This document shows, one piece after another, positions 18,101 to 26,103 of a DNA stretch of 64,000 nucleotides. Positions within the stretch are counted from its first letter, which is position 1; every line of letters begins with the position of its first letter. The DNA comes from Lysobacterales bacterium. Lineage in GTDB: Bacteria; Pseudomonadota; Gammaproteobacteria; Xanthomonadales; Ahniellaceae. The translations under genes and the position numbers were made by a program. Where the stretch lies: the NCBI GenBank assembly GCA_016721845.1, contig JADKHK010000003.1, forward strand, positions 248,001 through 312,000, given 5' to 3'. The notes beneath the pieces were generated by a model, which saw nothing but the letters and a program-made list of their open reading frames with translations, was not told where the DNA came from and ran no database searches.

Positions 18101-21100
18101 CGCAGCGCCTGCGGCTCCGGCAGCACGTGCGCGACAGCCGGAACACCCGTGCTTTCCGCCACCGGCGGCGCGATACCGCTCAATCCCAGCAGCGCCGACT
18201 CGGCGAGCTTCAGATAGGCGGCATGGCTCTCGGCCATCGTGCGCTGGAAGGTGGCGTGTGCCGCAGCGGCTTGTTGCTGGCTTTCCTGGAAAGCGGCAAG
18301 CCAGGCCTCACTCGGCGAATTCGGGACGCGCATGTCTTCGGTTCCTGCAAGGGTGTCGGTGGCGGCGAATGTCGACGTGGTCGTGACCACGGCCCGAGGC
18401 GGATTCGGCGCCGGAATGTCGTGTGGATTCGCGGGGGGATAAGGCTTGCCATGGTTGCTGCCGCTGATCGACACGGCGAGCTTGGCGACGCTCGCGACGG
18501 CCTGCGGTCGGCGCGTATCCGCGAACAGGCGCGCGGCCTGCATCGACACACCCGCAGCCGCGAGACGTGCGAGCCCGATCAGCAGCGATTCGACGCCATC
18601 GCGGCCCTTGCGGTCGAGTGCAATGGCCCGGTGCGGTCGCTCGCCGAGGACCGCATCGACCAGACCGCACAACACGCTGCCCGGCCCCACTTCGACGAAG
18701 GTACGCACGCCGTCGCCATGCATCGTCTCGATCACGTCGACGAAGCGCACCGGTTGCGCGATCTGCGTCGCCAGTTGCGTCGACATTCCTGCGACGTGGG
18801 TGGGGAAGCAGGCGCCGCTGGCATTGCCGTACACCAGCGTCGACAACGGCACGATCGGCTGGGTCGCGAGCGCCTGCGCGAAGGCCGCGCTGCAGGGCGC
18901 GACCAGGGGCGAATGGAATGCCGTCGCGACCGGCAAGCGCTTGAACCCGATGCCGTCGCGCTGCAGCGCAGCTTCGAAGGCGGCGATCGCCGCCAGCGCA
19001 CCCGAGACGACCACCTGATTCGGCGCATTGTGGTTCGCGACGACCAGTTCCGGCGCATGCGCGGCCAGCAGCGCCTTGACGCGATCGATGTCCAGACTCA
19101 AGGCCGTCATCGCCCCGCGGGTGGTTGCCGCCGCATCACGCATCAACTCGCCGCGTCGGCGCGCGATCTGCACCGCGGTACGCGCATCGAACGCACCCCC
19201 CGCATGCAGTGCCACGACTTCGCCGAAACTGTGCCCGGCCTGCGCATCGGCGCCGATGCCGAGTTCGCGCAACTGCGCGAGCAGGGCGGCGGCATGCGCA
19301 CCCAGGGCCGGTTGTGCCCACTCGGTGCACGTCAACGTGTCCTGCTGGGTTCGTCGCGTCGCGTCGTCGAACGCCGGGCGCGGGAACATCACCTCATGCA
19401 GGCGCGTGTCGCCTTCCATCGCCAGGTCTGCGGTCGCGTCGAACACGCGCCGCGCGGCATCGAACTGCATCGCGATCGCCGCGCCCATGCCGAGGTACTG
19501 GCTGCCTTGGCCGGGAAACAGGAACGCGACCTTGCCGGCCTGCGCACCGACGCCGTAACTGCTGCCATCGGGGAGATCGAAGCCCTGGTCCGGTTGGGTC
19601 GCGATGCGCGCACGTACCGTCGCGAGTCGTTGCCGCAGGGCCTCGCGGGTGGCGGCGACCACGACGGCGCGATGCGTCGGAGCGCTCACGGCATCGAAGG
19701 CGACACGGCTGTCGTGGGCGATGCACGCCAGCGGCGCGTCCCGAGCGACTGCCGCGTCGATCTGCTGCAGCAACTCGGGCACCGTCGCCGCCGCGAACAG
19801 GACCAGGTCGCAGGACTGCGTCGCGAGCCGTTCGGCTCTCGCGCCGCTGCCGGTGTATTCCTCCAGCGTGACATGGAAGTTCGAGCCGCCGAAACCAAAG
19901 GCGCTGACCGCCGCACGGCGTGGATGATCGCCGGCACGAATCCACGGTCGCGTCTCGGTGTTGAGATAGAACGGGCTGTCGGCGATCGCGAGTTTCGGAT
20001 TCGGCGCCGCAACCTTGATCGTCGGCGGCAGCACCTTGTGGTGCAGTGCCATCACCGCCTTGAACAGGCCGGCCGCCCCGGCGGCCGCCTTGGTGTGCCC
20101 GATCTGGCTCTTGACCGAACCGAGCGCACACCACTGCCGCGCGCGCTGGCCGCCGGCGTCGAAGACCTGGCTCAGGCCCTCGAATTCGGCGATGTCGCCG
20201 GCCTTGGTGCCGGTGCCGTGCGCTTCCAGGAGTTCGACGGTCTCCGGCCCGTATCCGGCCGCCGCGTAGGCGCGCGCCAGGGTGCGCGCCTGCCCGGCCG
20301 CGACCGGTGCGTAGACCGATTTCGCACGGCCGTCGGAACCGGTGCCGATGCCGCGCAGCACCGCGTAGATGCGGTCGCCGTCGCGTTCGGCATCGTCGAG
20401 CCGCTTCAACGCGACCATGCCGAGGCCTTCGCCGAGCATGGTGCCATCGGCCTGATCGCTGAACGGGCGGCAGTCGCCACTCGGCGACAGCGCCGGCGTC
20501 TTCGAAAAGCACATGTACATGAAGATGTCGTTCAAGGTGTCGACACCGCCGGCGATGGCCATGTCGCTGTGTCCGAGCACGAGTTCGTTCACCGCCATCG
20601 ACAACGCGCTGAAGGTCGAAGCGCAGGCGGCATCGGTGACGCAATTGGTGCCACCGAGGTTCAAGCGGTTCGCGATGCGTCCGGCCACGACATTGCCGAG
20701 CAGGCCCGGGAAACTCGCTTCCTGCCACGGCACGTACTGCGCGGCGATGCGGTCGCAGGCCGCCTGCACCTCGTCCTCGGGCAGGCCGGTCTCGCGCAAG
20801 GCCTTGACCCAGACCGGACGCTGCAGGCGCGAGACCATCGAGAACAGCAGTTCCTGCGCCGACGTCACGCCGAGAATCACCGAGATGCGCGAGCGATCGA
20901 TGCTCGCGAGCTGGTCACGCGCGGCGTCTTCGAGCACGGCCTGCGCGACGATCAGCGCGAGCAGTTGCGAGGTGTCGGTCGCCGGCAACGTGGCCGGTGG
21001 GATGCCGAAGCCGAGCGCGTCGAAGTCGATCGGCGACAGGAAGCCGCCGCGGCGCGCATAGGTCTTGTCCGGCGCCGACGGATCCGGATCGTAGTAGTCG

Positions 21101-21255
21101 TCGATGCGCCAGTGGCTGGCCGGCACGTCGCCGATCAGGTCGCGCCCGGCCAGGATGTCGTTCCAGAAGCCGGTCGCATCCTGCGAACCCGGGAACAGCG
21201 CACTGACGCCGACCACGGCGATGGCCGGCTGACGCGAAGATCGATCGTTGCTCAT
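15136..21255 (-). CDS. Pfa-type synthase subunit, KS-MAT-ACP-ACP-KR-DH (PfaA/Pfa2-like)
   Basis: A 2039-aa iterative synthase subunit. The ketosynthase has Cys211 (DAACAS), His346 (EAHGTGT) and His387 (SQIGHTKAA). The malonyl-CoA acyltransferase, about 575-870, has Ser676 in GHSFGE. A helical segment at about 975-1025 precedes two ACPs whose phosphopantetheine serines are Ser1118 and Ser1216 (both GIDSIKR). A ketoreductase from about 1490 has SGGARGVTAA and the FSSVSARCG/YAMAN catalytic region. A C-terminal PKS-type dehydratase has His1797 in HAVDGAPVVP and a DGGMQ motif. Marine PUFA synthases carry five to nine ACPs, so two is low. Start chosen at ATG 21255, 17 bases after the PfaD stop, with GAGGG upstream; the longer open frame upstream overlaps PfaD and is not coding. 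Confidence 0.94.
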   Translation of the reverse strand: MSNDRSSRQPAIAVVGVSALFPGSQDATGFWNDILAGRDLIGDVPASHWRIDDYYDPDPSAPDKTYARRGGFLSPIDFDALGFGIPPATLPATDTSQLLALIVAQAVLEDAARDQLASIDRSRISVILGVTSAQELLFSMVSRLQRPVWVKALRETGLPEDEVQAACDRIAAQYVPWQEASFPGLLGNVVAGRIANRLNLGGTNCVTDAACASTFSALSMAVNELVLGHSDMAIAGGVDTLNDIFMYMCFSKTPALSPSGDCRPFSDQADGTMLGEGLGMVALKRLDDAERDGDRIYAVLRGIGTGSDGRAKSVYAPVAAGQARTLARAYAAAGYGPETVELLEAHGTGTKAGDIAEFEGLSQVFDAGGQRARQWCALGSVKSQIGHTKAAAGAAGLFKAVMALHHKVLPPTIKVAAPNPKLAIADSPFYLNTETRPWIRAGDHPRRAAVSAFGFGGSNFHVTLEEYTGSGARAERLATQSCDLVLFAAATVPELLQQIDAAVARDAPLACIAHDSRVAFDAVSAPTHRAVVVAATREALRQRLATVRARIATQPDQGFDLPDGSSYGVGAQAGKVAFLFPGQGSQYLGMGAAIAMQFDAARRVFDATADLAMEGDTRLHEVMFPRPAFDDATRRTQQDTLTCTEWAQPALGAHAAALLAQLRELGIGADAQAGHSFGEVVALHAGGAFDARTAVQIARRRGELMRDAAATTRGAMTALSLDIDRVKALLAAHAPELVVANHNAPNQVVVSGALAAIAAFEAALQRDGIGFKRLPVATAFHSPLVAPCSAAFAQALATQPIVPLSTLVYGNASGACFPTHVAGMSTQLATQIAQPVRFVDVIETMHGDGVRTFVEVGPGSVLCGLVDAVLGERPHRAIALDRKGRDGVESLLIGLARLAAAGVSMQAARLFADTRRPQAVASVAKLAVSISGSNHGKPYPPANPHDIPAPNPPRAVVTTTSTFAATDTLAGTEDMRVPNSPSEAWLAAFQESQQQAAAAHATFQRTMAESHAAYLKLAESALLGLSGIAPPVAESTGVPAVAHVLPEPQALRPALLPQASMPQPQPETSIPAPLPSPLRPQGLDLPALLMSIVAEKTGYPIDMLNLDMDLEGDLGIDSIKRVEILAAVDERAPTLPKVDRARLSALHTLREIVDYLGAQASDSGAAPVTAAIAMPAPQPGVDLPALLMSIVAEKTGYPIDMLNLDMDLEGDLGIDSIKRVEILAAVDERAPTLPKVDRARLSALHTLREIVDYLGGNLAAVAAVTAAEVATPSPEPQAARLPLPAPTLGRYALELIPAPATGFALPGLLSGLRVHITGDDSIAPLLAEALRVRGVQALAVSAPPESSTACIFLGGLRKVRDADDAMTVNRDAFRMARALAPRLQQGGGLFVTVQDSGGTFGVDAGPDGREWLSGMPALIKTAALEWPQASVKAIDVQQQGRTPQHVAQVIADELIAGGGEVEIALPADGRRLTLRSVARQADAVAPVIDDGDVVVVSGGARGVTAACLQAWAGRVQARFVLLGRTVLQDEPAACRGIADEAGLKRALFSAALAAGEQLAPAALLSRVHAVLAQREIRQTLAALQAAGSAARYCAVAVEDQVALAAALAEVRADWGPIRGVVHAAGVLADKRIAEKTDAQFRHVFDTKVRGLQALLAATASDPLKLLCVFSSVSARCGNTGQADYAMANEVLAKVAAAEARRRPGLRVKSLGWGPWEGGMVSPHLQARFAELGVPMIPLAQGARMFADEMADAGRDGVELVLGGEPRAEALLFDGAEQRVDALEFSVQRASHGWLEGHAVDGAPVVPVVLVAEWLTRAARSFRPGLSLTALHDLKVLKGIRLDRFENGGDRFRIDAQPLRSDDATLLQMTLRDEAGRPRYSARAELRLLPVPVGDDTPDLVLDAWTGVAPYPSALFHRGQFELIEQMQGISDQGVAARVRGVHAAAWPTQDWQLDVAALDGGMQLAVLYGQRMLGRANLPTAIDRVRHFAMPPAAGAITATAHRRAVGPAAVVTDIYFVDAQGRRVADLIGVHNHALASA
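17491..18006 (-). repeat. Tandem 222-bp direct repeat encoding two identical ACP domains
   Basis: Copies at 17491-17712 and 17785-18006 differ at four positions by eye (218 of 222 identical). All four differences are synonymous over the shared ACP. The copies are separated by a 72-bp Ala/Pro-rich linker sequence. The near-identity points to a recent duplication or ongoing gene conversion inside the synthase gene. Confidence 0.92.
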
Positions 21256-21272
21256 GGAACCCTCGGTGCGCT

Positions 21273-22904
21273 TCAGGCCAGCAGGCGCGGTCGGAAATCG
21301 AATGCGGCGGCCGGGACCGGCACGCCATAACTGCGAAGTTGCTGGGCACGGGTGACCACGGTCGCGCCTTCGAGCAGGTTCAACGCGACCTGCGCCACCG
21401 TGCGTGCCTCGGGCGGATCGAGGACACTGCCCTCGACCCAGCGGTTGAAGGCACCCATCGCCGGTCCGCACCAGATCTGGTAATCGGACTCGCGGTCCTC
21501 GACGCCATCGATCGCCCAGCGACTGGCGAGTCCGAGGTAGGAGCGGAACACGAGCGCCATCTGATGCTTGGCATCGCGGTCGCCACGCTCGGCCTGGGCC
21601 GGCTCGCGCTTCTGCCAGAACGCACGTGTCGATGCCCAGGCGCTGGCGTAGTCGTTGCGCAGCATCTGCCGCTCGATGCGCTCGCGATCTTCCTGCGGCA
21701 GCGCGGCAAAACTCGGATAGGCGCGATACAACTCGTAGAGCTTGCGTGCGCGCGGCGCGAACAGGGTGCCACGCTTCAGCACCTGCACCTCGACACCCAT
21801 CTCGAACATGTCGGCGGCCGGGGCCATGATCACGTCGGCCATGCCGGCCTTGGCCAACATCGCGCGCGCGCGCGAATGCAGGCCGGCCTCGACGCAAGCC
21901 TGGTTCACCGAACCGGTCTGCACATAGGCCGCGCCGAGCGCGAATGCGGCGGCGACACTGGCCGGCGTGCCGAGTCCGCCGGCAGCGCCGACGCGGATGA
22001 TGCGTCCGTCGCCGCGCTTCGCGACGATCTCGTCGCGCAGGCGCAGGATGGTGGGCAGCAGCGCGCCGAGCGGACGATTGTCGGTATGGCCGCCGGAGTC
22101 CGATTCGCAGGTGAGATCGTCGGCGATCGGCACCTGTGCGGCGAGATCGGCTTCGGCCCGGCTGAGCCGGCCGGATTCGACCAGGGCATCGAGGATCTTC
22201 GCGGTCGGCGGTTCGAGGAAGCGGCGCGCCACTTCCTCGCGCGAGATCTTGGCGATGACGCGATGGCGGCGCTGGATGCGACCTTCGGCGTCGCGCCACA
22301 GGCCGCTCGCGGCATAGCGCACGATGGCCGGCGACATCGCCATGAAGGCGCTCGCCTCGACGCAGCGCACGCCGCGGCGCAAGTACAAGTCGACGATGGC
22401 GTCTTCGAGCGCCGGCTCGGCCGGACTGTGGATCAGGTTCGCACCCCAGGGACGCCCGAGCGGATCGAGCGCCGCGGCGATCGTGTCGAGTGCGGCCTCG
22501 ACCCGCGCCGGGGCCAGACCCGCCGCGCCGAACATCCCGAGCGCACCGATCTTGCCGAGTTCGATCACGAAGGACGTGCTGGCGATGCCGTTCGCCATCG
22601 CGCCGCCGATGTACGGATAACGCGTGCCGTGGGTCTCCTGGAAGGAACGGTCGCCCAGCCATTCCGGATACAGCGGCGGCAACAGGCCGAGCAGCGGCCA
22701 GGCCGCGGCATTCGGGTTGCTCGCGATGGCGCCGTGGCGGCCCACACCGATGCCACCGTCGTCACGCCGCACGACATAGGCCGGCTCACGCGGGGCATGC
22801 GCGGCATCGGCGATGCCGGCCGCGTCGAAGGCCGGCGCGATGGCGCCCGCCGTCCACGACAGCGTGGGCGCCGGGGGCGCGGCGTCGGCGAGCAGGCGGG
22901 TCAT
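21273..22904 (-). CDS. PfaD-like enoyl reductase of the Pfa synthase
   Basis: A 543-aa FMN-dependent enoyl reductase of the PfaD/FabK-type TIM-barrel family. It acts in trans to reduce the enoyl intermediates that are to become saturated. Visible features are the N-terminal segment PYIGGAMANGIAS, the GGHTDNRPLG loop, the glycine-rich flavin region VGAAGGLGTPASV and the family-typical C-terminus with DYQIWCGPAMGAFNRW. It is the first gene of the operon, with the next gene 17 bases downstream. ATG 22904 is preferred; an in-frame GTG at 22931 would add nine residues. Placing PfaD first matches the myxobacterial pfa1-pfa2-pfa3 order. Assignment to the PfaD family is firm; the exact intermediates reduced are unknown. 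Confidence 0.93.
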   Translation of the reverse strand: MTRLLADAAPPAPTLSWTAGAIAPAFDAAGIADAAHAPREPAYVVRRDDGGIGVGRHGAIASNPNAAAWPLLGLLPPLYPEWLGDRSFQETHGTRYPYIGGAMANGIASTSFVIELGKIGALGMFGAAGLAPARVEAALDTIAAALDPLGRPWGANLIHSPAEPALEDAIVDLYLRRGVRCVEASAFMAMSPAIVRYAASGLWRDAEGRIQRRHRVIAKISREEVARRFLEPPTAKILDALVESGRLSRAEADLAAQVPIADDLTCESDSGGHTDNRPLGALLPTILRLRDEIVAKRGDGRIIRVGAAGGLGTPASVAAAFALGAAYVQTGSVNQACVEAGLHSRARAMLAKAGMADVIMAPAADMFEMGVEVQVLKRGTLFAPRARKLYELYRAYPSFAALPQEDRERIERQMLRNDYASAWASTRAFWQKREPAQAERGDRDAKHQMALVFRSYLGLASRWAIDGVEDRESDYQIWCGPAMGAFNRWVEGSVLDPPEARTVAQVALNLLEGATVVTRAQQLRSYGVPVPAAAFDFRPRLLA

Positions 22905-22962
22905 CGTCACGAAATTGGCACTCGGTGGCACTTTGGGGACTGACAGCTATATCCTCTCGCCG
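22905..22962. promoter_or_regulatory. Divergent promoter/operator region between pfaD-like and tetR-like genes
   Basis: This 58-bp gap contains two copies of TGGCACT (22916-22922 and 22926-22932) spaced exactly 10 bp apart, one helical turn. A TATATC hexamer at 22948-22953 could be a -10 for the regulator, giving a very short leader. No clear inverted repeat of the usual TetR type is seen. It is the obvious place for the regulator to act on both genes. Confidence 0.4.
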
Positions 22963-23571
22963 ATGAAAAAGCCATCTTCGCTGCTCCGGGAACGGAAAAA
23001 AGACGCGACCCGGCGCGCTCTGGTGCGGGCCGCAAACCTGCGATTCCGGAATGTCGGCTTCGCCGCCACGACCCTGGACGAGATTTGCGCCGACGCCGAA
23101 GTCAGCCGTCGCACCTTTTTCCGCTACTTCGACAACAAGGAAGCGCTGGCCTTCCCGCATCGGGCGGAACGCCTGGAACGCTTCACCGCGCTCCTCGATG
23201 CGCCGCCGCCGGGCGAAAGCCCGATCGCCAGCCTGCGCCGCATCGCCCAGCTGTTCGCCGGCGAACACACCACGAATCGCGAGCAGCTGCTCGCGCAGCA
23301 GCGGGTCATCGCCAGTTCGGCCGCCCTGATCGCGGTCGAGAATGAAATCGACCGCGACTGGGAAGACGCCATGTATCGCTGTTTCGTCCGTCGCCTGGGC
23401 GGCGGCGATGCCGCCGAGCTGCGCGCCCGCGTGCTCGCCGGCGCTTGCATCGGCGTCATCCGCGCCACGATGCGGCACTGGTTCCAGTCGGGCGGCCGCG
23501 CCGATCTCGGCCAACTCGGCCTGCAGGCCCTCGATGCCCTGCACGACCCGTTGCCGACGCCGGCCGATTGA
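22963..23571 (+). CDS. TetR family transcriptional regulator
   Basis: A 202-aa regulator. The N-terminal helix-turn-helix contains TTLDEICADAEVSRRTFFRYF followed by DNKEAL, the classic TetR DNA-binding pattern. The C-terminal two-thirds is helical and unassigned, as is usual for ligand-binding domains of this family. It starts at ATG 22963, 58 bp from and divergent to the first gene of the Pfa operon. This arrangement suggests local repression relieved by a lipid or acyl-CoA ligand, which is an inference from position. It converges with the terC-like gene 33 bp downstream. Confidence 0.92.
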   Translation: MKKPSSLLRERKKDATRRALVRAANLRFRNVGFAATTLDEICADAEVSRRTFFRYFDNKEALAFPHRAERLERFTALLDAPPPGESPIASLRRIAQLFAGEHTTNREQLLAQQRVIASSAALIAVENEIDRDWEDAMYRCFVRRLGGGDAAELRARVLAGACIGVIRATMRHWFQSGGRADLGQLGLQALDALHDPLPTPAD

Positions 23572-23604
23572 ACCGGTCGTCGGCAGGACGCCGTTGCGGC
23601 GAGG

Positions 23605-24612
23605 TCAGGACTGGCCGTGATCGTCGCGCGGATCCTGGCCTGCGGCGAGGCCAGCGCCTTCGCGCCGCGGCCCGAACGGATACATCAGGCTCATGACGAT
23701 GCTGGTGGCCAGGATCGCCACGACCACACCCAGCGAGACGAAGGCCGGGATCTTGTAGAAGTCGACGATCAGCATCTTGGTGCCGACGAACACCAGCACC
23801 AGGGCCAGTCCGTAGGTCAGCAGATGGAACCGGTCCTTCATGTCGGCCAGCAGGAAATACAGCGCGCGCAGGCCGAGGATGGCAAAGATGTTGGCGGTCA
23901 TCACGATAAACGGGTCTTCGGTGATCGCGTAGATCGCCGGAATCGAATCGACCGCGAAGATCACGTCGGTGATGGCGATCAGGATCACCACCGCGAACAA
24001 GGGCGTGAACCAGCGCTTGCCGGCCTCGATGAAGCTGAAGTCCTCGCCACGGAAGCTGTTCGATATCTTCAGGTGCGAACGCATCCAGCGCAGCACCGGG
24101 TTCTGCTCCAGGTCCGGCGTCGCATCGGCGAACCACAGCATCTTCACCCCGGTGACCAGCAGGAACAGACCGAACAGGTAGAGGATCCAGTGGAACTTCG
24201 CGATCAGCAGCGCGCCGAGCAGGATCATCACCGCGCGCAACACGATGGCGCCGATCACGCCGATGATCAGCACGCGCTTCTGGAATTCGATCGGCACCGC
24301 GAAGTAGGTGAAGATCATCAGGAACACGAAGATGTTGTCGACCGACAGCGACTTCTCGATCAGGTAACCGGTCAGGAACTCGCTGGCCTTGGCGTTCGCC
24401 AGTTCGCGTCCGCCGCTGCCGTCGAGATACCACCACAAGCCGGCGCAGAAGAGCATGGCGAACGCCACCCAGATCAGCGACCAGCCAAGCGCTTCCTTGA
24501 CCGAGACCTTGTGCGCACCCTGGGCACGCATGACCACGAGATCGACCACCAACGCGATCACCACGAAGGCGGCGAAGCCCGCCCACATCCACCATTCACC
24601 AATCGTCTGCAT
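23605..24612 (-). CDS. alx: TerC/Alx family integral membrane protein (manganese efflux type)
   Basis: A 335-aa protein with about nine hydrophobic helices and the two conserved acidic motifs of the TerC family, SVDNIF and FAVDSIPA. E. coli Alx and related proteins export Mn2+ or help metallate exported proteins. The ATG at 24612 is preceded by a run of five G. The C-terminal tail is short and charged. A yybP-ykoY manganese riboswitch lies upstream on the same strand, which strongly supports a manganese role. It converges with the TetR gene. The name alx is by family; TerC itself (tellurite resistance) is the alternative label. Confidence 0.9.
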   Translation of the reverse strand: MQTIGEWWMWAGFAAFVVIALVVDLVVMRAQGAHKVSVKEALGWSLIWVAFAMLFCAGLWWYLDGSGGRELANAKASEFLTGYLIEKSLSVDNIFVFLMIFTYFAVPIEFQKRVLIIGVIGAIVLRAVMILLGALLIAKFHWILYLFGLFLLVTGVKMLWFADATPDLEQNPVLRWMRSHLKISNSFRGEDFSFIEAGKRWFTPLFAVVILIAITDVIFAVDSIPAIYAITEDPFIVMTANIFAILGLRALYFLLADMKDRFHLLTYGLALVLVFVGTKMLIVDFYKIPAFVSLGVVVAILATSIVMSLMYPFGPRREGAGLAAGQDPRDDHGQS

Positions 24613-24960
24613 GCGAACCCCCGAACCTCAGCCACGGAATATCCGTCGTGACGAGACAGGGAACGATGGTTCGACCCGGCCTCCGCACACGGCGGCCGGA
24701 CACGCGGCGAAGCCGCGCATCCGGAAAGGCCAAGGTCTTGCTCACAGCGCTTGAGCGCTGCCTGCGGGCCGGGAACCATCGGTTCCGTACTGACGACCAC
24801 CGCAGCGGGAGCTACTCCCCTTGGAGTGTGCCGATCATGACGACTGGCACGGGGTGGAGTATGCCTCGAAACCGTGAGTATTGCGTCAAGAAGCGGTGCG
24901 AACGATGGCACAATCCGCTGCATGGACGCGCCCGATTGCCCGGAACGCGCGGAGGACGTC
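24613..24960 (-). other. Leader region of the terC-like gene
   Basis: This 348-bp stretch holds the Mn2+ riboswitch aptamer (24722-24826) and, between it and the gene, an expression platform rich in GC hairpins, including CGCGGC-TTC-GCCGCG near 24706-24720. Upstream on the minus strand, TTGACG (24884-24889) and CATACT (24858-24863) are weak promoter hexamers with an over-long 20-bp spacer. The divergent plus-strand gene begins at 24961. Confidence 0.55.
24722..24826 (-). promoter_or_regulatory. yybP-ykoY manganese riboswitch
   Basis: Read on the minus strand, the leader contains AAGGGGAGTAGC (24811-24822) and, after an intervening stem-rich segment, GTGAGCAAGACCTT (24732-24745). These are the two highly conserved internal loops that dock to bind Mn2+ in the yybP-ykoY class. 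Order, spacing (about 65 bases) and position upstream of a TerC/Alx gene all match the known regulon, where Mn2+ turns expression on. Confidence 0.92.
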
Positions 24961-25389
24961 GTGTCGACCCAACGCCTGGAAGGCCCCGGATTCACGATCG
25001 ATCTTGAAGACCGCGCGGGCTTCCTGCGCGCCATCGTGCACGGCGCCGAAGACACGCTGTCCGTGTCGACCGCGTACTGGGCGCGACTGGGTGACGAATG
25101 TCAGCGGCGCGGTGCTCGCGCCATCCTTGTCCTCGAAGATCTGCCGGCATGGCCGAACGCCGGCCCGGAGATTTTCGAAGCCGTCACCGATGCCATGGTC
25201 GCTGCGGGCTTCCGCGACATCCGCTGCGCCTTCGTCGACCTGCATGAGGAAGTCGAAGCCAACGAATACGGGATGATCGTCGGTGCCGAAAAGGGCCTCA
25301 CGATCATGATGTTCTCGAACGAGAGTTACGCCGAACGCTGGCTGCGTTTCGGATCGCCGCAGTCGCCCCAGCGCCGTGGCATCGACTGA
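24961..25389 (+). CDS. Hypothetical protein, possible STAS/SpoIIAA-like fold
   Basis: A 142-aa cytoplasmic protein with no signal peptide or membrane segment. Not firmly recognised. Alternating short strands and helices (AILVLEDLPAW, IRCAFVDLHEE, EKGLTIMMFSN) and the ending AERWL resemble STAS-like single-domain proteins, but no catalytic motif is visible. GTG 24961 is preferred because GGAGGA sits five bases upstream (24951-24956). In-frame ATGs at 24874 and 24922 lack such a site and would add a poorly composed N-terminus. It is convergent with ung, with six bases between the two stops. Confidence 0.7.
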   Translation: MSTQRLEGPGFTIDLEDRAGFLRAIVHGAEDTLSVSTAYWARLGDECQRRGARAILVLEDLPAWPNAGPEIFEAVTDAMVAAGFRDIRCAFVDLHEEVEANEYGMIVGAEKGLTIMMFSNESYAERWLRFGSPQSPQRRGID

Positions 25390-25395
25390 GTCGGC

Positions 25396-26103
25396 CTAGG
25401 CGGAAGGCAGCGAGGCCCGAGGTGGCAGGGACCAGTCAATCGGCGCCTGACCATGCGCGACGAGGTGGGCATTCGCCGCCGAGAAGTGGCCGCAGCCGAT
25501 GAAGCCGCGGTACGCCGACAACGGCGACGGGTGCGGCGCCTTCAGCACGGCATGGCGCCGGGCATCGATGGTCTTGCCCTTGGCCTGGGCGTAACTGCCC
25601 CAGAGCAGGAACACCAGCCCCTCGCGTTCCTCGTTCAAACGCGCCACGACCGCATCGGTGAAGCGCTCCCAGCCCTTGCCCTGATGCGAACCGGCGACGC
25701 CACGCTCGACCGTCAGTACCGCATTCAGCAGCAATACGCCCTGCCTTGCCCACGGCATCAGCCAGCCATGATCCGGACGCGGCAGGCCGAGATCGCGTCG
25801 CTGTTCGGCAAAGATGTTCTCCAGCGACGGCGGCACCGGCACGCCTGGCAACACCGAGAAGCACAAGCCATGCGCCTGTCCCGGGCCGTGATACGGATCC
25901 TGCCCCAACACGACGACCTTGACCTGCTCGAAGGGGGTGGCGTCGAGCGCCGCGAAGAGGTGGCCACTGGCCGGAAAAATCGTCTTGCCGGCGCGCTTTT
26001 CGGCGACCAGGAATTCGCGCAGCGCCTGCATGTAGGGCGCCTCGAATTCGCCGGCGAGCCGCGCCTTCCAGCCCGGTTCGAGGCGGACGCGATCCGCGCT
26101 CAC
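25396..26103 (-). CDS. ung: Uracil-DNA glycosylase, family 1
   Basis: A 235-aa base-excision-repair enzyme that removes uracil from DNA. The catalytic water-activating loop GQDPYHG, the uracil-binding segment LLLNAVLTVE and the Leu-intercalation loop HPSPLSAYRG are all present, as expected of an active UNG. The start is GTG 26103, overlapping the upstream stop by four bases (GTGA), which ties it to the gene before it. It is the last gene of the gspF-ftsE-ftsX-regulator-ung cluster. Confidence 0.96.
   Translation of the reverse strand: MSADRVRLEPGWKARLAGEFEAPYMQALREFLVAEKRAGKTIFPASGHLFAALDATPFEQVKVVVLGQDPYHGPGQAHGLCFSVLPGVPVPPSLENIFAEQRRDLGLPRPDHGWLMPWARQGVLLLNAVLTVERGVAGSHQGKGWERFTDAVVARLNEEREGLVFLLWGSYAQAKGKTIDARRHAVLKAPHPSPLSAYRGFIGCGHFSAANAHLVAHGQAPIDWSLPPRASLPSA

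Noticed and set aside
18082..21330. A 1082-codon plus-strand open frame opposite the KS-MAT-ACP gene
   Set aside because: Same reason: no recognisable motifs, and it lies wholly opposite conserved KS and MAT domains.
21256..22662. Upstream extension of the KS-MAT-ACP-ACP-KR-DH frame to 22662
   Set aside because: The extension overlaps pfaD in another frame and is Arg-rich. The conserved KS begins at the ATG at 21255 with a ribosome-binding site.
22941..22962. Strong sigma-70 promoter for the TetR gene
   Set aside because: TATATC is a fair -10, but no acceptable -35 lies 16-18 bp upstream, so only a low-confidence regulatory region is reported.
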